Shown here in pieces: positions 33,204 through 41,398 of a stretch of DNA of 64,000 nt. The stretch covers positions 23,795 through 87,794 of the forward strand of contig JAFZPV010000052.1 of NCBI GenBank assembly GCA_017552535.1, in the 5' to 3' direction. The stretch comes from Clostridia bacterium (GTDB taxonomy: Bacteria > Bacillota > Clostridia > Christensenellales > Aristaeellaceae). A model generated the notes under the pieces. It saw only the letters and a list, made by a program, of their open reading frames with translations, ran no database searches and had not been told where the DNA came from. A program made the translations under genes and the position numbers. Every line of letters begins with the position of its first letter. Position 1 is the stretch's first letter.

Positions 33204-34007
33204 ATGAGACTGTACATCGGTGAAGTGATCAGACAGAAACGCCGTGAGAAGGACCTGACTCAGGAAGAAGTGGCGTTACACCTGGGCGTTTCTTTTCAGT
33301 CTGTCAGTAAATGGGAACGCGGGGACGGTTATCCTGATATTACCCTGCTGCCGGCGATAGCGAATTACTTCGGCATCAGTGTCGATGAATTGCTCGGCAT
33401 GGGTGAGTTGGAGAAACAGCAGGCGTATAACAATATCAACCGGACCTGGGCGGAAAACAATCGAAACGGGCGGCATTCCGAAAATGTTTCTCTGATGCGT
33501 CAGACGTTGAAGTGCTTCCCCAACGACGAACTGCTGCTTGTGCAGCTTTCCACATCCCTTGAGAAGCTTGGAGGGACGGATGAAGAAAAGAGAAAGCATC
33601 TGCTTGAATCACTGGCAGTGCAGGAGCAGATTCTTCGGTACGGGCAGGATTCTGAAGTACGCAATGCCACGCAATTCAACATTTGCTTTGCGTACCATAA
33701 ACTCGGCGATGACGAGAAGGCGCTCTCTCAGGCCCAAAAACTCCCAAATCTCTATAAAACCCGCGAAAATGCACTGGTCTATTTCCTGAAAGGTGAAGAA
33801 AAACACAGAGCTGCGAAAGAGGCGCTTGTACCTCTGGCGTGGACGATCGTCCATCAAATGAAGGCGCTCCGTGAAACGGAAAACGATCCGGTGTATATGG
33901 AAAAAGCCGCCGCAATCATCGAGATGCTTGCTGACGGCGAAGAGAAAGAAGCCGCTGAATCCATACGAGGACAACTAAAATCCATACGAGGACAACTATC
34001 CCTTTAG
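33204..34007 (+). CDS. XRE-family regulator with C-terminal helical repeats
   Basis: The 267-residue protein has a canonical N-terminal helix-turn-helix (residues about 3-60, IRQKRREKDLTQEEVALHLG and SFQSVSKWERGDGYPDI). A TPR-like helical region fills the rest, with units such as LLLVQLSTSLEKLGG and ICFAYHKLGDDEKALSQAQ. It is probably a transcription factor controlled by a ligand or peptide, as in Rgg/PlcR-like proteins. The start at 33204 follows AAAGG by nine bases; an ATG at 33195 has no room for a ribosome site. Codon use is more AT-rich than its neighbours and it lies next to a tRNA, so recent acquisition is possible. The target genes are unknown. Confidence 0.8.
   Translation: MRLYIGEVIRQKRREKDLTQEEVALHLGVSFQSVSKWERGDGYPDITLLPAIANYFGISVDELLGMGELEKQQAYNNINRTWAENNRNGRHSENVSLMRQTLKCFPNDELLLVQLSTSLEKLGGTDEEKRKHLLESLAVQEQILRYGQDSEVRNATQFNICFAYHKLGDDEKALSQAQKLPNLYKTRENALVYFLKGEEKHRAAKEALVPLAWTIVHQMKALRETENDPVYMEKAAAIIEMLADGEEKEAAESIRGQLKSIRGQLSL
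33960..33998 (+). repeat. Short tandem duplication at the 3' end of the XRE gene
   Basis: A 21-base unit beginning TCCATACGAGGACAACTA occurs at 33960-33980 and again at 33981-33998, giving the duplicated peptide SIRGQL just before the stop codon. Confidence 0.85.
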
Positions 34008-34084
34008 GCGAACATGCACGGAGGTATTCCGCCGCTTGGCAACGTTGCTTAAAACAGCCGACGGCCCGGGATGTTCAGATGCTT

Positions 34085-34111
34085 TGAGCCCGCCGGGTGC
34101 CGACGGGCTCA
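34085..34111. terminator. Possible terminator hairpin
   Basis: TGAGCCCG (34085-34092) pairs with CGGGCTCA (34104-34111). It sits between the XRE gene and the end of the minus-strand permease gene and lacks a clear T run. Confidence 0.35.
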
Positions 34112-34136
34112 GACAGCAGCTATATGCAAGTTGCCG

Positions 34137-35033
34137 TTACCCCTTCACGGACCCGATCATGATGCCTTTCACGAAGTATTTCTGCACGAAGGGGTACAGG
34201 ATCAGCACGGGCAGGCTGCCGAAAACGATCACTGCGTACTTCAGCACTTCCACCAGCGCCAGGCGCTCGCCCTGCTCCGCGGTGGCGTTTGCCATTTCCT
34301 CGATCATTTTGGCGTTGGCCAGGATGTTTCTGAGGATCACCTGCAGGGGCAGCTTGTCCTCGGACTGCAGGTAGATGAACGCGTCGAAGTAGGAATTCCA
34401 GTGGCCCACCGCATAGAACAGCACCAGCACTGCGATCACGGCCTTGGACAGAGGAAGCACCAGTTTTACCAGAATCTGAATGTCGCTGGCGCCGTCCAGG
34501 TCCGCCGCTTCGATCATTTCGTCGGGAATGTTGCTCATAAAGAAGGTGCGGGCGATGACCATGTTGTACGCGGATATGGCGCCCGGTATGATCATGGCCC
34601 AGATGGAGTTGAGCATTTTGAGGTTCCGTACGTTGATAAAGGAGGGTATCAGGGGCGCCGAAAAGATCATGGTGAACACGAACAGCCACATGATCTGCTT
34701 CCTGCCCACAAAGTCCTTGCGGGACAGGGGATAGGCGCACATCACGGTCATGACCACGTTTACCACCGTGCCCGTGAACGTATAGATGATGGAGTTCTTA
34801 TAGCCCGTGAGCAGCATCTTGGAGCGGAATATCTCCCGGTAAGCCACGAAGGTGATCCTTCTGGGCCAGAACAGCACGCGCCCGGCGATGACTTCCTGGG
34901 GCGCGGAGAGCGACTGCGCGATCACGTACAGGATGGGGAGGGCGACGATCAGAAGCGCAAACACCAGCAGTACCGTGTTTACGACGCTGAAGGCCCTGTC
35001 TGCCCAGGTCTTTTTCAGATGACTCAGCTGCAT
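34137..35033 (-). CDS. ABC oligosaccharide transporter permease (LplC/YtcP-like)
   Basis: The 298-residue protein is a MalG-type inner membrane permease with six transmembrane helices and the EAA loop EAADLDGASDIQILVKLVLP, which contacts the ATPase. The start MQLSHLKKTWADRAF is typical of the LplC branch, which carries pectin or rhamnogalacturonan oligosaccharides and lipo-sugars in Bacillota. It follows the LplB-like gene after 12 bases. No ATPase gene is present here; this transporter class usually uses a shared MsmX-type ATPase encoded elsewhere. Confidence 0.88.
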   Translation of the reverse strand: MQLSHLKKTWADRAFSVVNTVLLVFALLIVALPILYVIAQSLSAPQEVIAGRVLFWPRRITFVAYREIFRSKMLLTGYKNSIIYTFTGTVVNVVMTVMCAYPLSRKDFVGRKQIMWLFVFTMIFSAPLIPSFINVRNLKMLNSIWAMIIPGAISAYNMVIARTFFMSNIPDEMIEAADLDGASDIQILVKLVLPLSKAVIAVLVLFYAVGHWNSYFDAFIYLQSEDKLPLQVILRNILANAKMIEEMANATAEQGERLALVEVLKYAVIVFGSLPVLILYPFVQKYFVKGIMIGSVKG

Positions 35034-35045
35034 GCGCGCACCCCC

Positions 35046-35978
35046 TTACCACAGGCTGGTCTCGCTGACTCTGCGGCTCAGCCAGTTTACACAGGTCAGA
35101 AGCATCAGCGACACCACAGACTGGAAAAGCCCCACCGCCGTGGAAAAGCTGTACTGCATGCCTTCCGAAAGGCCGATGCGGTACACGTATGTGGAAATGA
35201 TGTCGGACGTAGACATGTTTTCCAGGTTCTGCAGCAGGAGCACCTTTTCGTAGCCGATGGTCAGCACCCTGCCGCAGGCCATGATGAGCAGGATGATCGC
35301 CGTGGGCAGGATGCCGGGGATATCCACATGGAATACCCGCTGCCACATGTTGGCGCCGTCCACGATGGCTGCCTCGTGAAGCTCGGGGCTCACGGCGGCG
35401 AGGGCTGCCAGATACACCACGGCGTTGTAGCCCGTGGACTGCCATATGCCGGAGAACACGTAGATCGTGCGGAAATATTCCGGTTTTCCGATAAACAGGA
35501 CTTTTTCGCCGCCGATCTTCGCGATCAGGTTGTTGACCGGTCCGGTGAGGGACAGGAGGCGGGTGATGATGCTCACCACCAGAACGGTGGATATAAAGTA
35601 AGGCATGTAGGTGACCATCTGCACGGCCTTGCCGAAATGCCTGTTGAATGCGTAGTTGAGGGCCAGCGCCAGGATGATGGGGGGCAGAAAGCTCGCCCCG
35701 ATGTTGTACAGCGAAAGCGCCAGCGTGTTTTTCATCAGTATGCCGAACTGGTTGCCTGTCAGAAAGTCAGCGAAGTGCTTGAAGCCCACCCACTTGCTGC
35801 CGAAAAGGCCCATGTTCAGCTTGTAGTCCCTGAAGGCGATCTGCGAGCCGAGAATGGGCACGTAGCGAAACATGATGACGTAGACCACAGGCGGCAGGAT
35901 CAGCAGATAGAGCTGCCAGTGCCTGAGTATCTTTTTGAGCTGCTTTGAATAGCCGGACGCGACAGCGGGAGAATTCAT
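35046..35978 (-). CDS. ABC oligosaccharide transporter permease (LplB-like)
   Basis: The 310-residue permease starts at an ATG at 35978 with GGAGG just upstream; a longer open frame has no ribosome site. It has six transmembrane helices, WQLYLLILPPVVYVIMFRYVP at the N-terminus and the EAA-type loop EAAIVDGANMWQRVFHVDIP. It pairs with the LplC-like protein to form the membrane channel. An upstream hairpin at 36007 separates it from the solute-binding protein gene and probably lets that gene be expressed more strongly. The family fits import of complex plant oligosaccharides. Confidence 0.9.
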   Translation of the reverse strand: MNSPAVASGYSKQLKKILRHWQLYLLILPPVVYVIMFRYVPILGSQIAFRDYKLNMGLFGSKWVGFKHFADFLTGNQFGILMKNTLALSLYNIGASFLPPIILALALNYAFNRHFGKAVQMVTYMPYFISTVLVVSIITRLLSLTGPVNNLIAKIGGEKVLFIGKPEYFRTIYVFSGIWQSTGYNAVVYLAALAAVSPELHEAAIVDGANMWQRVFHVDIPGILPTAIILLIMACGRVLTIGYEKVLLLQNLENMSTSDIISTYVYRIGLSEGMQYSFSTAVGLFQSVVSLMLLTCVNWLSRRVSETSLW

Positions 35979-36006
35979 AGCGGCCTCCGATCGAATAATC
36001 AGGATG

Positions 36007-36028
36007 GGGCAGGGCCGAAGCCCCGCCC
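36007..36028 (-). other. Intercistronic hairpin between binding protein and permease genes
   Basis: GGGC-A-GGGC and GCCC-C-GCCC form a stem with a four-base loop and one mismatch on either strand. Such elements protect or attenuate upstream mRNA in transporter operons. There is no T run. Confidence 0.5.
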
Positions 36029-36051
36029 GCAAGATCACAGGTGAATTGGAT

Positions 36052-37716
36052 TTACTTGGAGAATGCGCTGCTGTCGTAGGCAGCCTGATAGAGCTCAAGA
36101 TACTCGCTCAGGCCAGCGGCCTCCAGCTGCGCGAGATAGTCGGCCCATGCCGCGTCGTCTTCGATGTCCAGTTCGCCCTTGATGAACTTGACCATGAGCT
36201 GCTTCTGGATGTCCATGACGTCCGTGTTGAGCTTGGAAATGCGGGAAGAAACTTCCTCGGCGAAGAACAGGCTGGGCATGACGCTGTCCAGATCCTGGCG
36301 CACCGCCTCATGCAGCTTGGAGCCCTTGTAGAGCACCACCTGACGGCCGTCCAGGGGCTTCACGCCTTCGGCGTAGGGATCGGGGTTGGTGGTGAGCCAT
36401 ACCGTGAAGCGGGTGTCGCGGATCAGGCCGGCCAGCTGCGTCCAGGAAACGTTGGTGTCGGTGTTGGGGATGGAGGTGATGTAGGAGGGTTCGCCGTCAA
36501 GGCCGTACTCGCCTTCCACGGCATAGCGCCACTGCTTGCCCTCGATGCCGTAGGCGGAGCGGATGGAGCCTTCCTGGGTCGCCAGGTAGTCGATGAGGCG
36601 GAAAGCCGCTTCGGGATTCTTGCTGGCGGCGGTGATGAAGGTCATGCCAGTCTGATACATGACGTAGGGGTTCCAGGCGGCCACGCACTGGCCGGTCTCA
36701 GAGTTGGTGAGGGGCGCCAGAGGCTGGTACTGCTCCCACTTCTTGCTGTTTCCGGGATAAGTGGACAGGTCGCAGGCGTAGCCGGGGCGCTGGGCCAGGA
36801 AGCAGCCGATCACGCACACGTCGCCGGCTTCGTTCACGTTCACCTGATTGTTCTTGTCCTGGGTGAAGCTTTCGGGGTTGAGCAGGCCTTCCTCATAGAA
36901 CGTGTGGAGGTACTTGAGGCCTTCGCGGTAGCCGTCGGTCACCGGGGCGAAGGTCACGGTGCCGTCGTCCACGTACAGCTTGGAGGTTTCGGGGGTCAGC
37001 TGGAAGGGGGCCATCAGGAAGCCGTCGATCTGGGTGCCGGCGCCGGATTTCACGGCGGACAGCGGGATCTCGTCGTCGGTATCGCCGTTGCCGTTGGCGT
37101 CTTCTTCCTTGAAGGCCTTGAGCACCTCGTAGAACTCATCCGTGGTGGTGGGCATTTCGAGGCCCAGGTTTTCCAGCCACGTGGTGTTGATCCACAGCTT
37201 CATGTTGTACTGCACGTGCAGCGAGCCGTCCACGTTGGGCAGGCTGTAGATGTTGCCGTCGGGGGTGGTGATGTAGTCCTTGAGTCCGGGCAGGTTCTCG
37301 AAAGCCGCGGCGTAGCCCACGGAAACGGTGTCGAGGAACTCGTTCAGGGGCAGGATGTAGCCCTGCGCGCCGAGCTCGGCTTCCTTGATCATGCTGAGCC
37401 TGTCAGCGGCGCCGACGCCGGTCATCACGATGTCGGGCTGGTCGGCGGGGTCTCTGAGGAACACGGTGGAGAGCTTGTCCTGCATGCTGCCGCTGGGAGC
37501 GATCTCCCATTCGATCTTGATGCCAAGCTTCTCTTCGAGTTCCAGGGTCTGCAGGTTCTCCGCGCGGCTGTATTCGCCGTCCTGGGGCGCGAGGATCTTG
37601 ATGGTCACGATCTCATTGGCGATCGGGTACTCGCCGGGGGCGTTGTACACGATTTCCGCCAGGGCCGCGCCGGTGAGCAGCACGAGGCAAAGAACGATAG
37701 CAAGTACTTTCTTCAT
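36052..37716 (-). CDS. ABC transporter solute-binding protein (LplA-like)
   Basis: The 554-residue protein is a type-1 extracellular oligosaccharide-binding protein. It has motifs such as SLPNVDGSLHVQYNMKLWI, WLENLGLEMPTTTDEFYEVL, DANGNGDTDDEIPLS and AAFRLIDYLATQEG, typical of the LplA family. The signal peptide is MKKVLAIVLCLVLLTGAALA, with a likely signal peptidase I cut after ALA. No lipobox Cys follows, which is unusual because such proteins are normally lipoproteins in Gram-positives. It heads the importer operon and has its own promoter. Together with the adjacent glycan genes, it probably captures rhamnogalacturonan fragments. Binding specificity is inferred only from the neighbours. 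Confidence 0.88.
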   Translation of the reverse strand: MKKVLAIVLCLVLLTGAALAEIVYNAPGEYPIANEIVTIKILAPQDGEYSRAENLQTLELEEKLGIKIEWEIAPSGSMQDKLSTVFLRDPADQPDIVMTGVGAADRLSMIKEAELGAQGYILPLNEFLDTVSVGYAAAFENLPGLKDYITTPDGNIYSLPNVDGSLHVQYNMKLWINTTWLENLGLEMPTTTDEFYEVLKAFKEEDANGNGDTDDEIPLSAVKSGAGTQIDGFLMAPFQLTPETSKLYVDDGTVTFAPVTDGYREGLKYLHTFYEEGLLNPESFTQDKNNQVNVNEAGDVCVIGCFLAQRPGYACDLSTYPGNSKKWEQYQPLAPLTNSETGQCVAAWNPYVMYQTGMTFITAASKNPEAAFRLIDYLATQEGSIRSAYGIEGKQWRYAVEGEYGLDGEPSYITSIPNTDTNVSWTQLAGLIRDTRFTVWLTTNPDPYAEGVKPLDGRQVVLYKGSKLHEAVRQDLDSVMPSLFFAEEVSSRISKLNTDVMDIQKQLMVKFIKGELDIEDDAAWADYLAQLEAAGLSEYLELYQAAYDSSAFSK

Positions 37717-37780
37717 GAAACGTACTCCCTCCCTTTGTATTGACAGATTTTATCCGTCTGACTAAATTATAATGTAATTA

Positions 37781-37809
37781 TATATAAAAAGCAACACTTA
37801 ATTTGACAA
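37781..37809 (-). promoter_or_regulatory. Promoter of the ABC importer operon
   Basis: Minus-strand TTGTCA (37804-37809) and TATATA (37781-37786) with 17-base spacing, in an AT-rich divergent intergenic region. Confidence 0.5.
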
Positions 37810-37847
37810 AATTTTAGTAAATAATTGAGAAATATTTTAGTGCATCC

Positions 37848-37876
37848 TTGATTATTCGCCGGATTTCCTATATAAT
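37848..37876 (+). promoter_or_regulatory. Promoter of the GH106-like gene
   Basis: TTGATT (37848-37853) and TATAAT (37871-37876) with 17-base spacing, 66 bases before the chosen start. Confidence 0.65.
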
Positions 37877-37942
37877 ATTCGCAGTTAAATGCTGAATACG
37901 CTGAAAGAAAAACGATCTGCCGGTGCGGCAAGCGGAGGCGCT

Positions 37943-40477
37943 ATGGACGCAAAACTCAAAAACATCCTGACGGACACCAAAGGCAGCGACGGCCTGCTCC
38001 CCTTCATCTGGGTGATGACCAAAGCGGATACCGGGCAGATGGTGGGCATGCTGAAGACGGTCAAATCCTGCGGCATGAACGCGGTATGCGTGGAATCCCG
38101 CACCTTCGAGGATTTTGCGGGCGAAAGCTGGTGGCCCCTGATCACCGCGATCCTGGAAGAGGCGAAAAGGCTCAATATGCGCGTGTGGATACTGGACGAT
38201 ACCCACTATCCCACGGGATACGCCTGCGGCGAAGCCGAAAGGCATCCGGACAAACGGCGGCTGCATCTGGCGGAGTTCCATACGGACGTGATCGGTCCTA
38301 AGCGCGCGCAGCAGCGTCTGTGGCCCTTCAGCCCGGAAGACGAGCTTCTGGCGGCGGTGGCGGTGAGGCGCAGCGGGAAAGGCGAGGAACTGGACGATCA
38401 GTGCCGTCTGCTGCCGGTAGAAACAAAGAACGGCTATCTGTCCTTCAACGCCCCGGAGGGGATATGGCGCATATTCCAGCTGTGGATCACGCATGAAGGC
38501 TCCTCATCGCGCAGCGCCTATATCAACATGCTTTCCCCTGAATCCGTGCAGCTGCTGGTGGACGCCGTGTACGAAAAGCACTACGAGCACCTTTCGGAGT
38601 ATTTCGGAAAGGAACTGGCCGGCTTTTTCTCGGACGAGCCCAGCTTCGGGAACACATTCGTCAAGGGCCGCGGCATCAGCACCGGTTTTCACCGGAAGAC
38701 CCTGGGCATGCCGGGCCTGGCGCTGCCCTGGTGCAAAGGCCTTGAAGACAGGCTTTCCGGGAAGCTCGGTGAAGACATCATCCCAAAGCTGCCGCTTCTG
38801 TGGTACGATGGCGAAGGCTCCGCCCGGGTGCGCGACGCGTACATGGACACGGTGAGCGCGATGTACGGCGAGAACTTTTCCAAACGCATCGGCGCCTGGT
38901 GCCGCGAGCGGGGCGTGGAGTACATCGGCCACATCATCGAAGACGACAACTCCCACTGCCGCCTGGGCAATTCTCCCGGCCATTATTTCAGAAGCCTCGA
39001 GGGGCAGGACATGGCGGGGCTGGACGTGGTGCTCACCCAGATACTGCCCGGCTTTGTGCACACAGACCACCGCGCCAGCAACTCCGCGGGCTGCGTGGAC
39101 CCGCTGTTCTACAGCTTTACGCTGCCCAAGCTCGGCGTATCGCTTGCGCATCTTCGGCCCCATATGAAAAACCGCACCATGTGCGAGATATTCGGCGCCT
39201 ACGGCTGGGGGCTGGACGTGCCCTCCATGAAGTGGCTGCTGGACCATTTTCTGGTGTTCGGCGTAAACCGTTTCGTGCCCCATGCCTTTTCGCCGGTCTA
39301 CCCGAACCCGGACTGCCCGCCGCACTTTTACGGCGGTGGACAGAATCCCCAGTTTGAGGACTTTCAGGTCCTGATGCGCTACGCCGGCAGGATGATACAG
39401 CTTCTTGAGGGCAACCGGGTGCCGGACGTGGCCCTTCTGTACCACGCGGAAATGGACTGGTCCGGAAAGCCATTTATGCCAAACGAGTATGCGGAACAGG
39501 TATTGACGGAAGCCCAAATCGATTACGACCTGGTGCCCGCGGACGACCTGGAAGACGCGGATGTGCGAAACTCCGTCTGGCATGACGGGAACGCCGCTTT
39601 CCGGCTGCTGGTGGTCCCGCAGGCGGAAGAGATACCCCTTCGCGTCATCAAGCGCATCAACGCGCTGGCGGACAAAGGCATCCCCGTGGTGCAGATCGGC
39701 CAGGTGACTGCCGGCCTGAAGGCGGCGTGCACGGAGCTTGAGCGCCTGCCGGAATACGTTGAAAGCCTCGGTCTGCGCTCCTTCAAAACTGCGGAGCCAG
39801 AACCGTATCTGCGCGTGCTGCGGGTCCAAAGCGAGGGCAGGGATACGTTCATGCTGTTCAACGAATCCGTCACCGACGAGATCGTTGCTGAAGCCGTCCT
39901 GCCGGCCAGGGGGCGGTACACCTGCCTGGATCTTTTGGGCGAACGCCATGAAGACAGGTTCACACCGGACGGGTGCGTGCAGCTGCGCCTTAAGCCCTAT
40001 GAATCGCGGGTGCTGGCTTTTGAGGGAACATATGAGCCGCTCGCCCAAAAAGAAGAGCCGGCCCTGCGGCCGGAGGAACTGCGCGAGAAGTGGGAGATCG
40101 CTGCGGCGGACTGCACTGACATGGACGCGTATACCGTGCTGAAGGAAGATTCCGAACTGACGACCATCGAAACCCTGATCCCGGACTTTGCCGGCAGGGT
40201 GCGCTACACCTGCCGCCTGAAGGGCGCGGAAGACATCAGGCAGATCGAGCTGAAGGGCGTGGGGGACACGGCGGTGCTTACCGTAAACGGAAAGCCCGCG
40301 GGCCGGCGCATATGCGCGCCGTTCCTGTTCCGCACGGAAGGCCTGTGGCAGGAGGGCGAAAATACGCTTGCGGTCACGGTGTCCACTACACTTACACGCA
40401 GGCAGCCGGACCGCTTCTCCGCCTGCATGGTCTCCAACCCGCCCGGCCTCGAAGGCCCTGTGATCGCATACCGCTGA
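37943..40477 (+). CDS. Large glycoside hydrolase, GH106-like (putative alpha-L-rhamnosidase)
   Basis: The 844-residue protein has an N-terminal TIM-barrel-like part with NMRVWILDDTHYPTGYACG, ELAGFFSDEPSFGN (candidate catalytic acid) and HIIEDDNSHCRLGN, followed by a Rossmann-like middle and a C-terminal beta-sandwich. This layout and the FFSDEP motif fit the GH106-related glycosidases that remove rhamnose from rhamnogalacturonan. The start at 37943 has GGAGG six bases upstream; an ATG at 37889 falls only a few bases after the predicted transcription start. No signal peptide is present, so it should work on imported oligosaccharides. It diverges from the ABC importer. The general class is moderately sure and substrate inferred from neighbours. 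Confidence 0.7.
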   Translation: MDAKLKNILTDTKGSDGLLPFIWVMTKADTGQMVGMLKTVKSCGMNAVCVESRTFEDFAGESWWPLITAILEEAKRLNMRVWILDDTHYPTGYACGEAERHPDKRRLHLAEFHTDVIGPKRAQQRLWPFSPEDELLAAVAVRRSGKGEELDDQCRLLPVETKNGYLSFNAPEGIWRIFQLWITHEGSSSRSAYINMLSPESVQLLVDAVYEKHYEHLSEYFGKELAGFFSDEPSFGNTFVKGRGISTGFHRKTLGMPGLALPWCKGLEDRLSGKLGEDIIPKLPLLWYDGEGSARVRDAYMDTVSAMYGENFSKRIGAWCRERGVEYIGHIIEDDNSHCRLGNSPGHYFRSLEGQDMAGLDVVLTQILPGFVHTDHRASNSAGCVDPLFYSFTLPKLGVSLAHLRPHMKNRTMCEIFGAYGWGLDVPSMKWLLDHFLVFGVNRFVPHAFSPVYPNPDCPPHFYGGGQNPQFEDFQVLMRYAGRMIQLLEGNRVPDVALLYHAEMDWSGKPFMPNEYAEQVLTEAQIDYDLVPADDLEDADVRNSVWHDGNAAFRLLVVPQAEEIPLRVIKRINALADKGIPVVQIGQVTAGLKAACTELERLPEYVESLGLRSFKTAEPEPYLRVLRVQSEGRDTFMLFNESVTDEIVAEAVLPARGRYTCLDLLGERHEDRFTPDGCVQLRLKPYESRVLAFEGTYEPLAQKEEPALRPEELREKWEIAAADCTDMDAYTVLKEDSELTTIETLIPDFAGRVRYTCRLKGAEDIRQIELKGVGDTAVLTVNGKPAGRRICAPFLFRTEGLWQEGENTLAVTVSTTLTRRQPDRFSACMVSNPPGLEGPVIAYR

Positions 40478-40571
40478 CGCACGGTCTGTACGCTATTGAA
40501 TCTGCATAACAGGCTGTTCGGAAGATGAATCATTCCGGCAGAGAAAGCGCATACACGGAAAGGAATAAAGC

Positions 40572-41390
40572 ATGAACGCCCTGATGAAAACCATATTGGA
40601 TACGCCCTGTCCGTCCGGTATGGCGGTGGGCTGGTGGCTGGGCCAGATGGGCCTGATGGTCAAGCTGGAGGGGATGCTGCTGTGCGTGGACTACTTTGCC
40701 ACCGACACGCCATCCCGCCGGTTTCCGCCGCCCATCCCCGCCGGGGAAGTGGAGGGCGTTGACGTGTTTTTGGGGACCCACGACCATTCGGACCACATCG
40801 ACCATCCGGCGTGGAGGATCTGGGCGAAAACCTGTCCGGACGCGCGCTTTATTTTCCCCGCAGCGCACATGCGGCGCGTGCTGGACGACGGGATCAGGCC
40901 GGATCACTGCATTGGCTTAAACGACATGGAGTGCTGCCGTACGGGCGGCATCACGGTGCGTGCCACTGCCGCCGCCCATGAGTTCCTGTCGCCGGACCCG
41001 GAAACCGGCCGGTATCCCTGCCTGCAATACGTGATTGAGGGCGGAGGCGTTCGCATATACCACGCCGGCGATACCCTGCGCTATGACGGGATGCTGGCCA
41101 AGATCAGGTCTTTCGGGCCTGTCGACGCCGCGCTGGTGCCCATCAACGGGCGGGACGCGAAGCGTTACAAACGCAACTGCATCGGCAACATGACCTTTCA
41201 GGAGGCCGTCGACCTCACCGGGGAACTGCGCCCGCGCTGCGTGATCCCCGGCCACTGGGATATGTTCAAAGACAATCCCGGAGATCCTGACGCCTTTGCC
41301 GATTATCTTGACGCCAAATACCCAGGCCAGGTCCGCTGCCTGCGGCCCGCCCGCTGCGAGCCGTTTCGGATCGGGGCGGGATCGGACTGA
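40572..41390 (+). CDS. Metallo-beta-lactamase-fold hydrolase, UlaG-like
   Basis: The 272-residue protein carries the metal-binding motif THDHSDHID (His70, Asp71, His72, Asp74, His75), IYHAGDTLRYDG with the metal Asp, and CVIPGHWDMFKDNP with a late His. This is the UlaG (L-ascorbate 6-phosphate lactonase) branch of the beta-lactamase fold. It may open a lactone or phospho-sugar ring. It is preceded by AAGGAATAA. Inside a rhamnogalacturonan locus it could process an aldonolactone product of rhamnose or galacturonate oxidation, but no ascorbate genes are nearby. It is convergent with the SGNH hydrolase gene, only eight bases apart. Confidence 0.78.
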   Translation: MNALMKTILDTPCPSGMAVGWWLGQMGLMVKLEGMLLCVDYFATDTPSRRFPPPIPAGEVEGVDVFLGTHDHSDHIDHPAWRIWAKTCPDARFIFPAAHMRRVLDDGIRPDHCIGLNDMECCRTGGITVRATAAAHEFLSPDPETGRYPCLQYVIEGGGVRIYHAGDTLRYDGMLAKIRSFGPVDAALVPINGRDAKRYKRNCIGNMTFQEAVDLTGELRPRCVIPGHWDMFKDNPGDPDAFADYLDAKYPGQVRCLRPARCEPFRIGAGSD

Positions 41391-41398
41391 TCCCTGAA

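Noticed and set aside
34071-35948. Open frame of 625 codons on the plus strand
   Set aside because: It is antisense to the two permease genes and the translation has no family motif and a shadow-like composition (very high His, Gln, Asp, Gly).
36004-37743. Open frame of 579 codons on the plus strand
   Set aside because: It mirrors the solute-binding protein gene, which has a signal peptide, promoter and family motifs; the mirror has none.
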